A DNA stretch of 64,000 bases from the NCBI RefSeq assembly GCF_022496765.1, contig NZ_VANV01000001.1, positions 186,001 through 250,000 of the forward strand, in the 5' to 3' direction. Source of the stretch: Acidaminobacter sp. JC074. GTDB taxonomy: Bacteria > Bacillota > Clostridia > Peptostreptococcales > Acidaminobacteraceae. Position numbers and translations under genes: made by a program. Shown here one piece after another: positions 26,601 to 33,845 of this stretch; position 1 is the first letter of the stretch; each line of letters opens with the position of its first letter. The notes beneath the pieces are model-generated. The model was not told where the DNA came from, searched no databases, and worked only from the letters and a program-made list of their open reading frames with translations.

Positions 26601-26814
26601 CTTTTTCATCAAGTACCTCAAACAACCTTACAGCTAAGTAGGCAAACTCCTCTCTCGTAATGAGTTCTTGATAGTTCTTAAAAAAATCTTCTTCTAACAT
26701 ATCTAAGTCTTGTAGATTTTCAATACTCTCTTCTGCCCAACCACTTGGTTCTTCGCCATATACTTGTAGACTAAACATCATTATAATGATGATTAAAATT
26801 AAGACTCGCTTCAT
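23659..26814 (-). CDS. Exported SLH-domain protein with two tandem degenerate metallopeptidase-like repeats
   Basis: 1051 residues. A signal peptide (1-20) is followed by three S-layer homology motifs (about 25-195; LITREEFA, FITREQLA, YATKEQAL) that should anchor it to the wall. Two homologous units follow, about 317-675 and 690-1050, sharing DSVP...YVDEL, YDPD, an E-Y-x-H helix, LDYYLNLYDILWPLGP / VNFHRYVEDLGPN and IEGIDNPDYIYP / IEGNDNPDMIYP. The helix that would be HExxH in gluzincin peptidases reads NEYVH (397-401) and IEYFH (772-776): Glu and the second His remain, but the first His is lost. Likely a binding or structural protein. It is cotranscribed with the diguanylate cyclase gene 9 bases upstream. 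Confidence 0.75.
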   Translation of the reverse strand: MKRVLILIIIIMMFSLQVYGEEPSGWAEESIENLQDLDMLEEDFFKNYQELITREEFAYLAVRLFEVLDEKEITVDETISFKDTDDIYALKAASVDISSGVGNQMFAPDAFITREQLAVMMIKTLNLGKLDLSVSLKEAFEDFDSFSSWSKDAIQIAYANDVISGTGGGNFSPAGYATKEQALVIVQNILKNYQGQAFNYKKKSSNPLLLTLEDRNDSSNKAAFVKVYHDNKYLGYTDSKGQITVYNLSPGLNDFTMVFRHGKIVTSGAYARLSPANSAMWFDSSIVNSNNNVSIKTVVEDKIKLDTIQVSDDKQVKILYDDSVPSDVQNYVDELLEDVRPIINNLLGAPYKNHTYTLKYDPDKHLGYNNGKTISTFSKLPNLLGKTDPEFDKWIVNEYVHQYLKDHGIPISGSRSNESRAQAISDIVMTIASEQGLRASEQHNLDYYLNLYDILWPLGPEFILNNGPSDYSGSFQSNNFNWKATSYNKVNALGLEHHKALWITLFNRRYEESGKYDFFVEFLKVMNTGEVDSLKKFYDLMDTLIKEVDGQKTSEWLKLAPEFAGKINQDYSVKLLIIKGMHMNIEGIDNPDYIYPLLIKRSPGELVEDDCRIVITKNGKSIYDKEFRTLVGYGDLSGSLKVSSLDLDDGLYEVIVSWDVNGKTYSESGMFQVGDLVLSSDLLKNIDFDNPIRVTYTDSVPTNVRDYIDELVEIIDPIYRLYVGKPNEEGTLLIGYDPDGFAGMVGKYEMLNIKRLPDTKGVDGNFDSFFFIEYFHMFHKGRDLPFEEGRYSENISQLMKILVSDYLSSNQLRVTSSKDYEQTVNFHRYVEDLGPNILINQGVNANGGTPSRENWEMGSKYGQFINVFTLDYALSIWAELEHTRYGLSGQHDFVKLLMEALRDDQIRTKNDFYDFLDEKVGMIDGMKASQWLKTTSLFIPLKDDIYTLKLLPAKGRIMSIEGNDNPDMIYPFLVERDGPASLVDGSVEIGIYKDDTLVHQGHVTINIGSEYESYAGLNVRALELTKGTYVAKGQVTIDGKTYKTESEFIVK

Positions 26815-26823
26815 CTGTTTACC

Positions 26824-28893
26824 TTATCTTTCTTTTCGGTTTATTCTCTTGTGATGATACATCTTATTATCAGCTACAATCATAACCTCTTCAAAGCTTT
26901 GATTGTCATATCTGATTTCATAACCAACCGCTGCATCAATTGGCATCTGTTCAAAGTCTACACTTTTACACACGTGACTGAGTTTGACCAATCGTTCTTT
27001 GATTTCAGCTTCTGTCGTGTTAAACATAACGATTAAAAACTCGTCGCCACCCATTCGGCAAACCAAGTCATCTTTAAAGACATCATTTAAGACTTGTCCA
27101 TACTTCTGAATATATGCATCTCCCATATGGTGTCCCATGGTATCGTTGATATGTTTAAGTCTGTTCAGGTCAGACATAATAATACCTTGTGGAAAGCCAG
27201 TCTTTAAAAGTTTTTCTTCCTGAGCATTGAAATAGAGTCTATTTTTTAGACCGGTTAAGGGATCTAAATACATGAGTTTTTCTCTTTCAATGAGTCGGGC
27301 TGTTGTTTCCTTTTCTGATATCAATGACTTAAAGGCCCTTCTTAAGAAGTAACCACCAATGATAACAATCACCACTAAAACACCAATGATATAGATCATA
27401 GACTGTTCTTTTTTAGAAACCAAAACAGGTACTGAATTAAGACCTTTTTCTTTTTGCTTTTCATAATCAACAAGTAGCAGTGCCTTATCAATGATGCCTG
27501 CTAGTTCAGTCTGTGACTTGGTCACACCAAAATACAAGAAAGAATCAGATGACGTTTCACCCTTTTTAATGATGTCATTGTAACCAAGACCCCTGATATA
27601 ATAATCAGCAACCGTTGGATTTTCAATAAAATAATCTACTCTACCTGTTCGTAAAAGTTCCAAGGTTTCTTGAATACTTTCGGTCTTTACTATGACAGGA
27701 TTACGTAAAGACTTCACCAACATCTCTTCATGCCAAAAACCTTCAATGACTGCCACTTTCATGCCTTCTAAGCCGTAAATGTCATTCACAGAAGATGCAT
27801 GTGTCCCATAAATGATATCCCTTTCTTCTCTAAAAGACCTTGGAAAGTTAAAGTATTCGAGACGATCAGATGTTTTTGCCATATTTAAAATATCAACTTC
27901 ACCATTTAGTGTCAGTTCATAAATTTCATCAAATGTGCCAAACCTATATTCAAATTCTATACCAACAAGATTAGAAAGTTCATCAATGATAGCACCTGCA
28001 ATCCCCAGATAGTGTCCATCCTCGTAATGATCAAATGGCAGATAATCTTCTACGACACCTACAACTGCCACACCATCTTGATCAAACCAATCGAGTTCTT
28101 CTTGTGACAGTTGCAAAATATTTCTGTTATAAAGAATCACTGCCTCATGGATGAATCCATCCACTTGATCTGATTTTGCGACTATAACCTTTTCAAGTAT
28201 GCCTGCTAGAATGTCATTATCCTTATGGGTGGATAAGGTCATCTGTGAGGTCATATCTTCAATTTCAGTCATGACCTTTATGTCAGGATGTTTATAGATA
28301 AAATCATATTTTATGCCGCCACCAGATGTAACAAAACCATCTATAAAACCACTTTCCAGTGCTTGTAACCCGGCAAATTGATCAGCATATTCAAAAGTTG
28401 TATAATCGATGCCTGAATAAGCATCTTGGAACAAATCGATGACGATATCATCTTCTAAAAAGCCAATCCTTCTATGATCTAAATCACCCATAGTTTTTAC
28501 AACATCGTTTTTTCTTATGAAAACAGCATAAGGATACTCATAAATAGCCTTTGTAAAAGACATGAATTTGAGTCTTTCTTCTGTTTCATTAGCACCAAAT
28601 AGTATATCTATGTCGCCATTTTGCAAACCACTGTAGGCTTGACTCCAGGTCTGGTCTGAAACAATGACTATATCGGTTTGGAGTTCAGAGTTGATCAAGT
28701 CAACCAGATCTATAAGATAACCATAGTTCTTACCTTCAAACTCAAAGAAGTCCATACCTGTATAAGGATCAAGTCCAAGTAAGATTTGATCTTGTGATTC
28801 TAAGAAGTCTATCTCCTCTTCACTTAGGTCGATATCCTCTGCATAAACAAAGGGAATCATGCAAAATAATAGGATTAATAATAACTTTTTCAT
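26824..28893 (-). CDS. Diguanylate cyclase with two tandem extracellular solute-binding domains
   Basis: 689 residues. Signal peptide, then two SBP_bac_3 domains: LLGLDPYTGMDFFEFEGKNY at about 38 and VVGVVEDYLPFDHYEDGHYL at about 277. A membrane helix lies around 504-520 (YIIGVLVVIVIIGG), and a GGDEF domain (MGGDEFLIV at about 620) is intact. The two binding domains resemble amino-acid binding proteins, so the enzyme probably couples detection of an external small molecule to c-di-GMP production. Encoded directly before the SLH protein, which suggests a joint surface or adhesion role. Confidence 0.88.
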   Translation of the reverse strand: MKKLLLILLFCMIPFVYAEDIDLSEEEIDFLESQDQILLGLDPYTGMDFFEFEGKNYGYLIDLVDLINSELQTDIVIVSDQTWSQAYSGLQNGDIDILFGANETEERLKFMSFTKAIYEYPYAVFIRKNDVVKTMGDLDHRRIGFLEDDIVIDLFQDAYSGIDYTTFEYADQFAGLQALESGFIDGFVTSGGGIKYDFIYKHPDIKVMTEIEDMTSQMTLSTHKDNDILAGILEKVIVAKSDQVDGFIHEAVILYNRNILQLSQEELDWFDQDGVAVVGVVEDYLPFDHYEDGHYLGIAGAIIDELSNLVGIEFEYRFGTFDEIYELTLNGEVDILNMAKTSDRLEYFNFPRSFREERDIIYGTHASSVNDIYGLEGMKVAVIEGFWHEEMLVKSLRNPVIVKTESIQETLELLRTGRVDYFIENPTVADYYIRGLGYNDIIKKGETSSDSFLYFGVTKSQTELAGIIDKALLLVDYEKQKEKGLNSVPVLVSKKEQSMIYIIGVLVVIVIIGGYFLRRAFKSLISEKETTARLIEREKLMYLDPLTGLKNRLYFNAQEEKLLKTGFPQGIIMSDLNRLKHINDTMGHHMGDAYIQKYGQVLNDVFKDDLVCRMGGDEFLIVMFNTTEAEIKERLVKLSHVCKSVDFEQMPIDAAVGYEIRYDNQSFEEVMIVADNKMYHHKRINRKER

Positions 28894-28950
28894 AATGCCT
28901 CCATCACTATATTATATCATGGTATGTAAAGACTATTTTCTCTTTTCACA

Positions 28951-28977
28951 AAAAGAAAACCTCTGTACTAGAGGTTT
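28951..28977 (-). terminator. Terminator of the GNAT/DUF362 operon
   Basis: AAACCTCT/AGAGGTTT with a GTACT loop; the minus strand continues TCTTTTT. Confidence 0.8.
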
Positions 28978-29480
28978 CTGTGCCAAATATAATGATCGTA
29001 TCCAGGACCCCAGAAGTCCTTTAATACTTTACTTGGTTGACCAAATCTCTTGGTCCATATTTTTTTAGCGATAGTATAGCCACTGTCTAGACAGAAGTCT
29101 GACTTAAAAGTCTTTAACTGTGTTAGAATGGCACTTACTAAATCAGAGCCGATACCTTGACCTTGATAATTTGGATCTACTAGGACAGAGCCAAGCTCTA
29201 AGACATCTTTTAGTTCAGGCATATGGTCATAAATCAAATGACCACTGGGTCCATAAGCTGCGCTTCCGACAATCTTGTCATCCTTAATTGATAATAAGAA
29301 ATACCTATTATCAGCCTTACCCTCTATATCTTCTTTAATGAAATTCATCTTCTCATTCACTTCATTTGAGATATCTTCTTCAAGGTGTCCTAAACCTTCT
29401 TTTTCATAGGTGTCTTTAATCACCAATAAAAAGAAGGTCTCCAAGTCATTTAAATCATCTATAACAGGTCTTCTAATCAT
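28968..29480 (-). CDS. GNAT family N-acetyltransferase
   Basis: 170 residues. The acetyl-CoA binding motif A is visible as LGSVLVDPNYQGQGIGSDLV (Q/RxxGxG/A). The N-terminal strand and a C-terminal YDHYIWHR ending complete the fold. The substrate is not predictable. Its ATG overlaps the stop of the DUF362 gene (ATGA), so the two are translationally coupled. Confidence 0.85.
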   Translation of the reverse strand: MIRRPVIDDLNDLETFFLLVIKDTYEKEGLGHLEEDISNEVNEKMNFIKEDIEGKADNRYFLLSIKDDKIVGSAAYGPSGHLIYDHMPELKDVLELGSVLVDPNYQGQGIGSDLVSAILTQLKTFKSDFCLDSGYTIAKKIWTKRFGQPSKVLKDFWGPGYDHYIWHRNL

Positions 29481-30496
29481 AGCTCTATTAATTCATACTT
29501 GTCACTACCGAAATGAATGTGTCCAGCATGAACAAGCGATTCTCTACCTGTATTAAATAGGTCTACGTGCTCTTCTTCTTGCAACAAGTTGATACAAGCT
29601 GTATCAAGTGCCACTGGGTCAACAGATGCAAGTACACCGAAGTTTTTAGCGATTGGATGCATTTCTTCACCAACACAGTCACAGTCTTTTGTGATGTTAA
29701 TCATAAAAGTAATGTATAGGTGTTTCTTATTCAGTTGAGCACCATAAGCATACTCAGTAATCTTTTCTCTAAAGTTAGACGCACCCCAGTCGTTTTTGAT
29801 TGCCCCTACTGGACAGACAGCAATACAACCTGCGCAACCGATACACTTGTCTGCTGAGATTTCTGCAAACTCGTCAATTGTAATGGCGTCCACATCACAC
29901 TTGTTTACACAGACACCACAAGATATACACTTCTTGCTGTTAACAGTTGGTACCATTCTAGAATGCTGTGCCATTTTACCACTTCTTGATGCAAAACCCA
30001 TGGCAAGTTGCTTGAGTGCACCACCAAAACCTGCTAGGCCATGCCCTTTAAAGTGACTCATAACAATGATTTGCTCGTAGTCCTTAAAAGCAGCACCAAT
30101 TTTAACCTTATCAAAGTACTCCTTATTAATTTCTACTTCGTGTACGGCTTCACCCATTTCACCATCAGCGATGATGATTGGTACTCTAGTAAAACCGTGG
30201 TCTTTAGCTACGTTGATGTGGTTCTCTTTTGTTGTTCTTTGACCTCTGTATAAAACATTGGTTTCAATAAATGAAGTTTCTCTCTGATTTTCTTCTAAGT
30301 AATCTATAATACCGTCATAACATGCTGCCGGTACAAATGTCTTGTTTCCTTTTTCCCCAAAATGAACTTTTATCGGAACGTTTTTCATTAACTCGTGGCC
30401 ATCTTTTTCTACAAGTTGTTCTAACATTTCTTTTGCAATTGCAGATAAAACACTGTTATCATGACCTTCATATCTTTTAAAATAAACTTTTGACAT
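29477..30496 (-). CDS. DUF362 protein with two [4Fe-4S] ferredoxin motifs
   Basis: 339 residues. The DUF362 domain surrounds a bacterial ferredoxin insert: CISCGVCVNKCDVDA followed by CIGCAGCIAVCPVGA (about 190-235), both complete CxxCxxCxxxC clusters. DUF362 proteins are uncharacterised electron-transfer or metal-handling proteins frequent in anaerobes. No signal peptide, so cytoplasmic. GGGAGG precedes the start; the GNAT gene follows with a 4-base overlap. Confidence 0.88.
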   Translation of the reverse strand: MSKVYFKRYEGHDNSVLSAIAKEMLEQLVEKDGHELMKNVPIKVHFGEKGNKTFVPAACYDGIIDYLEENQRETSFIETNVLYRGQRTTKENHINVAKDHGFTRVPIIIADGEMGEAVHEVEINKEYFDKVKIGAAFKDYEQIIVMSHFKGHGLAGFGGALKQLAMGFASRSGKMAQHSRMVPTVNSKKCISCGVCVNKCDVDAITIDEFAEISADKCIGCAGCIAVCPVGAIKNDWGASNFREKITEYAYGAQLNKKHLYITFMINITKDCDCVGEEMHPIAKNFGVLASVDPVALDTACINLLQEEEHVDLFNTGRESLVHAGHIHFGSDKYELIEL

Positions 30497-30516
30497 ACGA
30501 CCTCCCTATCTTTATA

Positions 30517-30545
30517 TAATACCCAAATTAAGAGGCTTAATCAAC
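30517..30545 (-). promoter_or_regulatory. Promoter of the DUF362/GNAT operon
   Basis: TTGATT (30540-30545) and TATTAT (30517-30522) separated by 17 bases, just upstream of the DUF362 start. Confidence 0.6.
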
Positions 30546-30566
30546 AAACATATTATTTCAATCTCA

Positions 30567-31043
30567 TTACACATTTCTTCTTAAACCTAAAACACCAAAG
30601 CCTTCATTAACATGAACAGCAAATAAATCATTAAAACCTTGTTTGTGCCAGAATTTTAAGCCAGACAGGTTCTTTGTATCCACACCTATACCAAGATGAT
30701 AGGATGGATACTTCTTGATAAGTGTTTCAATCATCTCCCTACCATAGCCAAGCTTTCTGTAATTTTTATCAACTATCATTAGGCCAATCCAAAGACAACT
30801 TGAGTCTGGATAACCGATATAAACATCTGTAAAGCCAATGAGCTTATCGTCTTTATAATAAACATAAACATGGTGATTGTCTTTACTGGCACCTTCTATA
30901 GGTGGCAAGTCTTCATGATGAATGGCTTTAGACATATAGCCCTCTTCACAAGCATGTCCTGTGATGGCTTCTTTATCTGTCCACGATTCATATATCTTTT
31001 GTAAGTCATCGGCTAATTCTAGACCAGCTTCTAAACATCTCAT
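30567..31043 (-). CDS. GNAT family N-acetyltransferase
   Basis: 158 residues. Motif A is LMIVDKNYRKLGYGREMIET, then a C-terminal LKFWHKQGF that is typical of GNATs. The start overlaps the stop of the MntA-HepT-like gene (ATGA), making it the last of four tightly packed genes starting at 32553. The substrate is unknown; it might modify a product of the same operon, but nothing in the sequence shows this. Confidence 0.82.
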   Translation of the reverse strand: MRCLEAGLELADDLQKIYESWTDKEAITGHACEEGYMSKAIHHEDLPPIEGASKDNHHVYVYYKDDKLIGFTDVYIGYPDSSCLWIGLMIVDKNYRKLGYGREMIETLIKKYPSYHLGIGVDTKNLSGLKFWHKQGFNDLFAVHVNEGFGVLGLRRNV

Positions 31044-31732
31044 TTGGCTACCTCTAATTCTAATACAATATCTGATTTTAGTTTTTCTAGCTCCCTAGTG
31101 ACCATGAACCATACAAGCTGATGATCGACGTTTAAAAACAAGGATTCTTTAAGCGTCACAAGTCCCTTGATTAAGCTTAGGTCTAAATGGCTAAAAGGCT
31201 GATCGACTTGTAGAAGCTGATAAGAAACCTGACCTAATAATTGAAGATTTCTAGTAGTGGCATCCTTAAGTACTTCATCAGTCATGTAGGTCTCAAAGGA
31301 AACATCTGTCACTTGAACTAATAGCCTATCAATCACCCACTTCATGGAGTTTAAGTTTAACCTTTGCTTTTCTGATGAAGTGACATGAGACTTGACCGCA
31401 TTTTCTTCAGTAAGCTTTTTTAGCTTATCAAACGAGATACTGTCTTTCTTAAAAAACTCCAAAACCGGTTGATCGAGTCCTGCGTATGTCAACATATCTA
31501 CTTTTCTTTTAAGCACATCTTCAATGTCTGTTTTAAGCATGCCAAAATCCAGTAAACTTGAGGATTTGTCTAAATCTACTAAAAAATCTACATCACTATT
31601 TTCATTGTCCTTTAGGGAAGCAACAGAGCCAAAAATCCTTACCTCATTTACCTGGTAGCTTTTAAACACCGCTTTAACTTGGTCATAGTTTTTTAGTAAA
31701 ACTTCGGATGCTTTTTCACTAGATTTTTTCAT
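31040..31732 (-). CDS. Fused MntA-like nucleotidyltransferase and degenerate HepT-like (HEPN/DUF86) domain
   Basis: 230 residues. The first 110 are a minimal nucleotidyltransferase: RIFGSVASLKDNENSDVDF gives the GSx10DxD motif, and RKVDMLT the next strand, as in MntA antitoxins. From about 120 onward the chain looks like a DUF86/HepT protein with the C-terminal helix LVWFMVTRELEKLKSDI. The segment that should carry the RNxxxH and Tyr toxin residues reads GLVTLKESLFLNVD, so Arg, Asn, His and Tyr all seem replaced. In known type VII systems these are two proteins. Here they are joined and the toxin site looks dead. The gene follows an ArsR regulator and overlaps it by 14 bases. Confidence 0.7.
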   Translation of the reverse strand: MKKSSEKASEVLLKNYDQVKAVFKSYQVNEVRIFGSVASLKDNENSDVDFLVDLDKSSSLLDFGMLKTDIEDVLKRKVDMLTYAGLDQPVLEFFKKDSISFDKLKKLTEENAVKSHVTSSEKQRLNLNSMKWVIDRLLVQVTDVSFETYMTDEVLKDATTRNLQLLGQVSYQLLQVDQPFSHLDLSLIKGLVTLKESLFLNVDHQLVWFMVTRELEKLKSDIVLELEVAK

Positions 31733-32261
31733 AAATCCCCTTATCCCTTTTCAGTAGTTTTTCCATAATAAACTCTCTTCTTAAGGTACAGAAGTCCTCA
31801 TGGTAGGTCTTTATGATGTCATTTACTTCTTTTTCTGTATACGTCTTACCAGCTTCAAAGTCTTTGAGTATTTCTTCTAAAATGATACGTCTTTTCTTTC
31901 TTTGAACCGGTATGGACTTTAACTTGCCATATACCATAAAGTTCTTAATCACCTTTTCCCTGTAGAGCTTTTGTCTTTCCTCTTCGGCAGAAACAACCTT
32001 TTTTGTGCCTATAAGGTCTTTAAGGGACTTTTCAAAGAATGACTTATCAAGGGCATACATGGTATAGTACTGGTCCTTTCTTGAATGAACAAGACCCGCC
32101 TTCTCTAACTTCTTCAGATGAAAAGATACGGTAGAAGCCGCCAAATCAAGTCTCTCTGCTAAAAGCTCTACGTAAGAATCTGCTTCCATTAAGTTGTTGA
32201 TTATTTTCAGTCTACTGTCATCTGATAGAGCCTTAAAGACTAGTATATTATCTTCAAACAT
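31719..32261 (-). CDS. ArsR-type regulator with C-terminal DUF2087 domain
   Basis: 180 residues. The N-terminal winged helix is FKALSDDSRLKIINNLMEAD, then AASTVSFHLKKLEKAGLV. The C-terminus is a DUF2087 domain (KLKSIPVQRKKRRIILEEIL, then YTEKEVNDII and FCTLRREFIMEKLL). Regulators of this build are common and of unknown ligand. One base separates it from the 96-aa gene before it, and it overlaps the MntA-HepT gene after it. Likely binds the direct repeats around the operon promoter. Confidence 0.85.
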   Translation of the reverse strand: MFEDNILVFKALSDDSRLKIINNLMEADSYVELLAERLDLAASTVSFHLKKLEKAGLVHSRKDQYYTMYALDKSFFEKSLKDLIGTKKVVSAEEERQKLYREKVIKNFMVYGKLKSIPVQRKKRRIILEEILKDFEAGKTYTEKEVNDIIKTYHEDFCTLRREFIMEKLLKRDKGIYEKI

Positions 32262-32262
32262 C

Positions 32263-32553
32263 TTATATCCTTTCTAATACGTCTTCAAGAGTTTCTAACT
32301 TGACTCTTTCAGCCATTGCCTTGTCTTCATCATCATGTATAACCGCAAGGTCTAATGATTCTTGCCATGATACTTTAACAGCCTGAAGTTGATCTTTTAA
32401 GTCTATGGATACAGTGTCCGTATAGACTTTTATTTCACTGATGTGTTTATAAACATTTAGTCTGATCTGGTCAAGCTTTGCATCATCATAACGACATTCA
32501 AGCTTCAAATTTATTATAGACTCTTCAAGCTGTTTGATCTCTTTTTCAAACAT
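32263..32553 (-). CDS. Hypothetical 96-aa helical protein
   Basis: Not recognised. A soluble, highly charged chain with heptad-like spacing in two stretches (1-35 and 60-96), consistent with a coiled-coil hairpin. No cysteines or metal motifs beyond one Cys near residue 20. AAAGGAGG precedes the ATG. First gene of the ArsR/MntA-HepT/GNAT operon and only one base from the regulator gene, so it may be the regulator's partner. Confidence 0.65.
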   Translation of the reverse strand: MFEKEIKQLEESIINLKLECRYDDAKLDQIRLNVYKHISEIKVYTDTVSIDLKDQLQAVKVSWQESLDLAVIHDDEDKAMAERVKLETLEDVLERI

Positions 32554-32568
32554 ACAACCTCCTTTTGT

Positions 32569-32588
32569 TTCGATATATATCTAATTAA
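32569..32588. promoter_or_regulatory. Candidate ArsR operator, copy 1
   Basis: TTCGATATATATCTAATTAA; a near-identical element lies at 32622-32641. Both contain the palindrome-like core GATATnTATC. The two copies flank the core promoter. Confidence 0.5.
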
Positions 32589-32616
32589 ATCTTACCACAG
32601 ATAGACTATTTGTCAA
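32589..32616 (-). promoter_or_regulatory. Promoter of the ArsR/MntA-HepT operon
   Basis: TTGACA (32611-32616) and TAAGAT (32589-32594), 16-base spacer. Confidence 0.75.
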
Positions 32617-32621
32617 TCCAT

Positions 32622-32641
32622 TTCGATATGTATCAAATTAA
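32622..32641. promoter_or_regulatory. Candidate ArsR operator, copy 2
   Basis: TTCGATATGTATCAAATTAA, matching copy 1 at 18 of 20 positions. It lies in the gap that is also upstream of the ECF-type gene at 32699. Confidence 0.5.
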
Positions 32642-32698
32642 TTAATTAGATTTTTCTTAGATAAAAGTAAATAAAATAAGATAAACAAGGAGGTTCAA

Positions 32699-33217
32699 AT
32701 GAAAGACTATTCGACGAGAGATTACGTACTGATCAGTATGATTGCTGCCTTATCCATTGTTACCAAACCACTTATAAAAACCCTGTCCTTTTCTTTGACC
32801 TCCATGTATGGTTTGCCAGGAGGTATCATAGGGGGCATCTTCTATATGATGTGGCTGTCGCTGGTTTATAGAGTAACAGGCAAAAGATACAGTGTCATTT
32901 TACTCAGTATCCTACAAGGCTTTCTAGCCATGGCCATCCTAGGCATAGATATAACAAAAGCTTTGATCTTTATACCATCAGGCCTAGCAGCTGATTTTGT
33001 CTTTATGACCTTTAGAGGCAACAAAACTTTAGTTAATATGCTAGCAGGTGGCTGTGCCAACATAGTCGGTACCATCTGCATGTATTTTTTATTATTTAAT
33101 GCTGGTCAAGGTGTCCTAACCATAGGCATCTTAATTGCAGGCATCAGTGGTGCCCTTAGCGGTCTTGTAACCAGTATCCTAGTTACAAGATTTAAATCAT
33201 TTGGTCTTGCAAAATAA
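32699..33217 (+). CDS. Small membrane protein resembling an ECF transporter S component
   Basis: 172 residues with five or six membrane helices and an N-terminal short amphipathic start (YSTRDYVLISMIAALSIVTK). This, and the GGIIGGIFYMMWL and GLAADFVF stretches, fit the vitamin-binding S components of ECF transporters (ThiW/HmpT-like). Such a subunit would bind one vitamin and borrow a shared EcfAT module encoded elsewhere. The ligand is not evident; no riboswitch is visible in the 5' region. GGAGG precedes the ATG. Divergent from the ArsR operon, whose repeats may affect it too. Confidence 0.7.
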   Translation: MKDYSTRDYVLISMIAALSIVTKPLIKTLSFSLTSMYGLPGGIIGGIFYMMWLSLVYRVTGKRYSVILLSILQGFLAMAILGIDITKALIFIPSGLAADFVFMTFRGNKTLVNMLAGGCANIVGTICMYFLLFNAGQGVLTIGILIAGISGALSGLVTSILVTRFKSFGLAK

Positions 33218-33252
33218 TTAGGGGACCCCATTCACTTACAAATCCCCAAAGC

Positions 33253-33286
33253 AAACGCCTTGTCTACTTATGTAAACAAGGCGTTT
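33253..33286. terminator. Bidirectional terminator between the ECF-type gene and mocA
   Basis: An 11-bp stem, AAACGCCTTGT/ACAAGGCGTTT, with a 12-base loop. A TTTTG tail lies on the plus side. Confidence 0.75.
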
Positions 33287-33845
33287 TGTTATGTCGAAAC
33301 TCTTCTAAATTTTCTATTGTATCTATATCACTGGTTTCATCATCTAAATCGAGCCTAATGACCAAATGGCTATTTTTTTTAATGATATCTCGAGCACCAA
33401 TATCTCCCTCTAGATGAATTAAGTCCTCTTTGAAGGCACACGGTATATAAATTGGATGGCCCTTAATATTTCTATAATAAGGGATAACAATCTTATCAGG
33501 ATACCTTTCAGCCTCTTTTTTAATCTCTTCCACCACTTTTCTAGAAAGCGTAGGCTGGTCGCCTAAAAAGATCATGTAGCCTGAACAGTCCTTGGCCGCT
33601 TTAATACCGAGCTTAATAGACTCACTCATCCCTCTTTCAGGATGGTCGTTGTAAATGACTTTACAGGGATAGCCTGAAATTAAGTCCTCAACAGCTTGAT
33701 ACTGGGTTATGACATACACCGGATCTAGAAGACACGCTGCTTTAACAACATATTCAATCAGTGATAAACCCTCTACCTCTTGAATCAGTTTGTTGGCTTG
33801 CATCCTTCTAGAAAAGCCCGATGCCAGAACAAGGCCACAGATCAT
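33264..33845 (-). CDS. mocA: Molybdenum cofactor cytidylyltransferase (MocA-like NTP transferase)
   Basis: About 193 residues. The nucleotide-binding start is GLVLASGFSRRMQANKLI, the MobA/MocA form of GLxLAxGxSxRMG. Then come YNDHPERGMSESIKLGI and FLGDQPTLS, the MocA metal and nucleotide sites. MocA makes molybdopterin cytosine dinucleotide for xanthine-dehydrogenase-family enzymes. The ATG overlaps the lyase gene's stop (TAATG), so translation is coupled. An XDH-type enzyme is encoded 10 kb away, at 43.7-47.2 kb, and is the natural client. Confidence 0.85.
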   Translation of the reverse strand: MICGLVLASGFSRRMQANKLIQEVEGLSLIEYVVKAACLLDPVYVITQYQAVEDLISGYPCKVIYNDHPERGMSESIKLGIKAAKDCSGYMIFLGDQPTLSRKVVEEIKKEAERYPDKIVIPYYRNIKGHPIYIPCAFKEDLIHLEGDIGARDIIKKNSHLVIRLDLDDETSDIDTIENLEEFRHNKTPCLHK

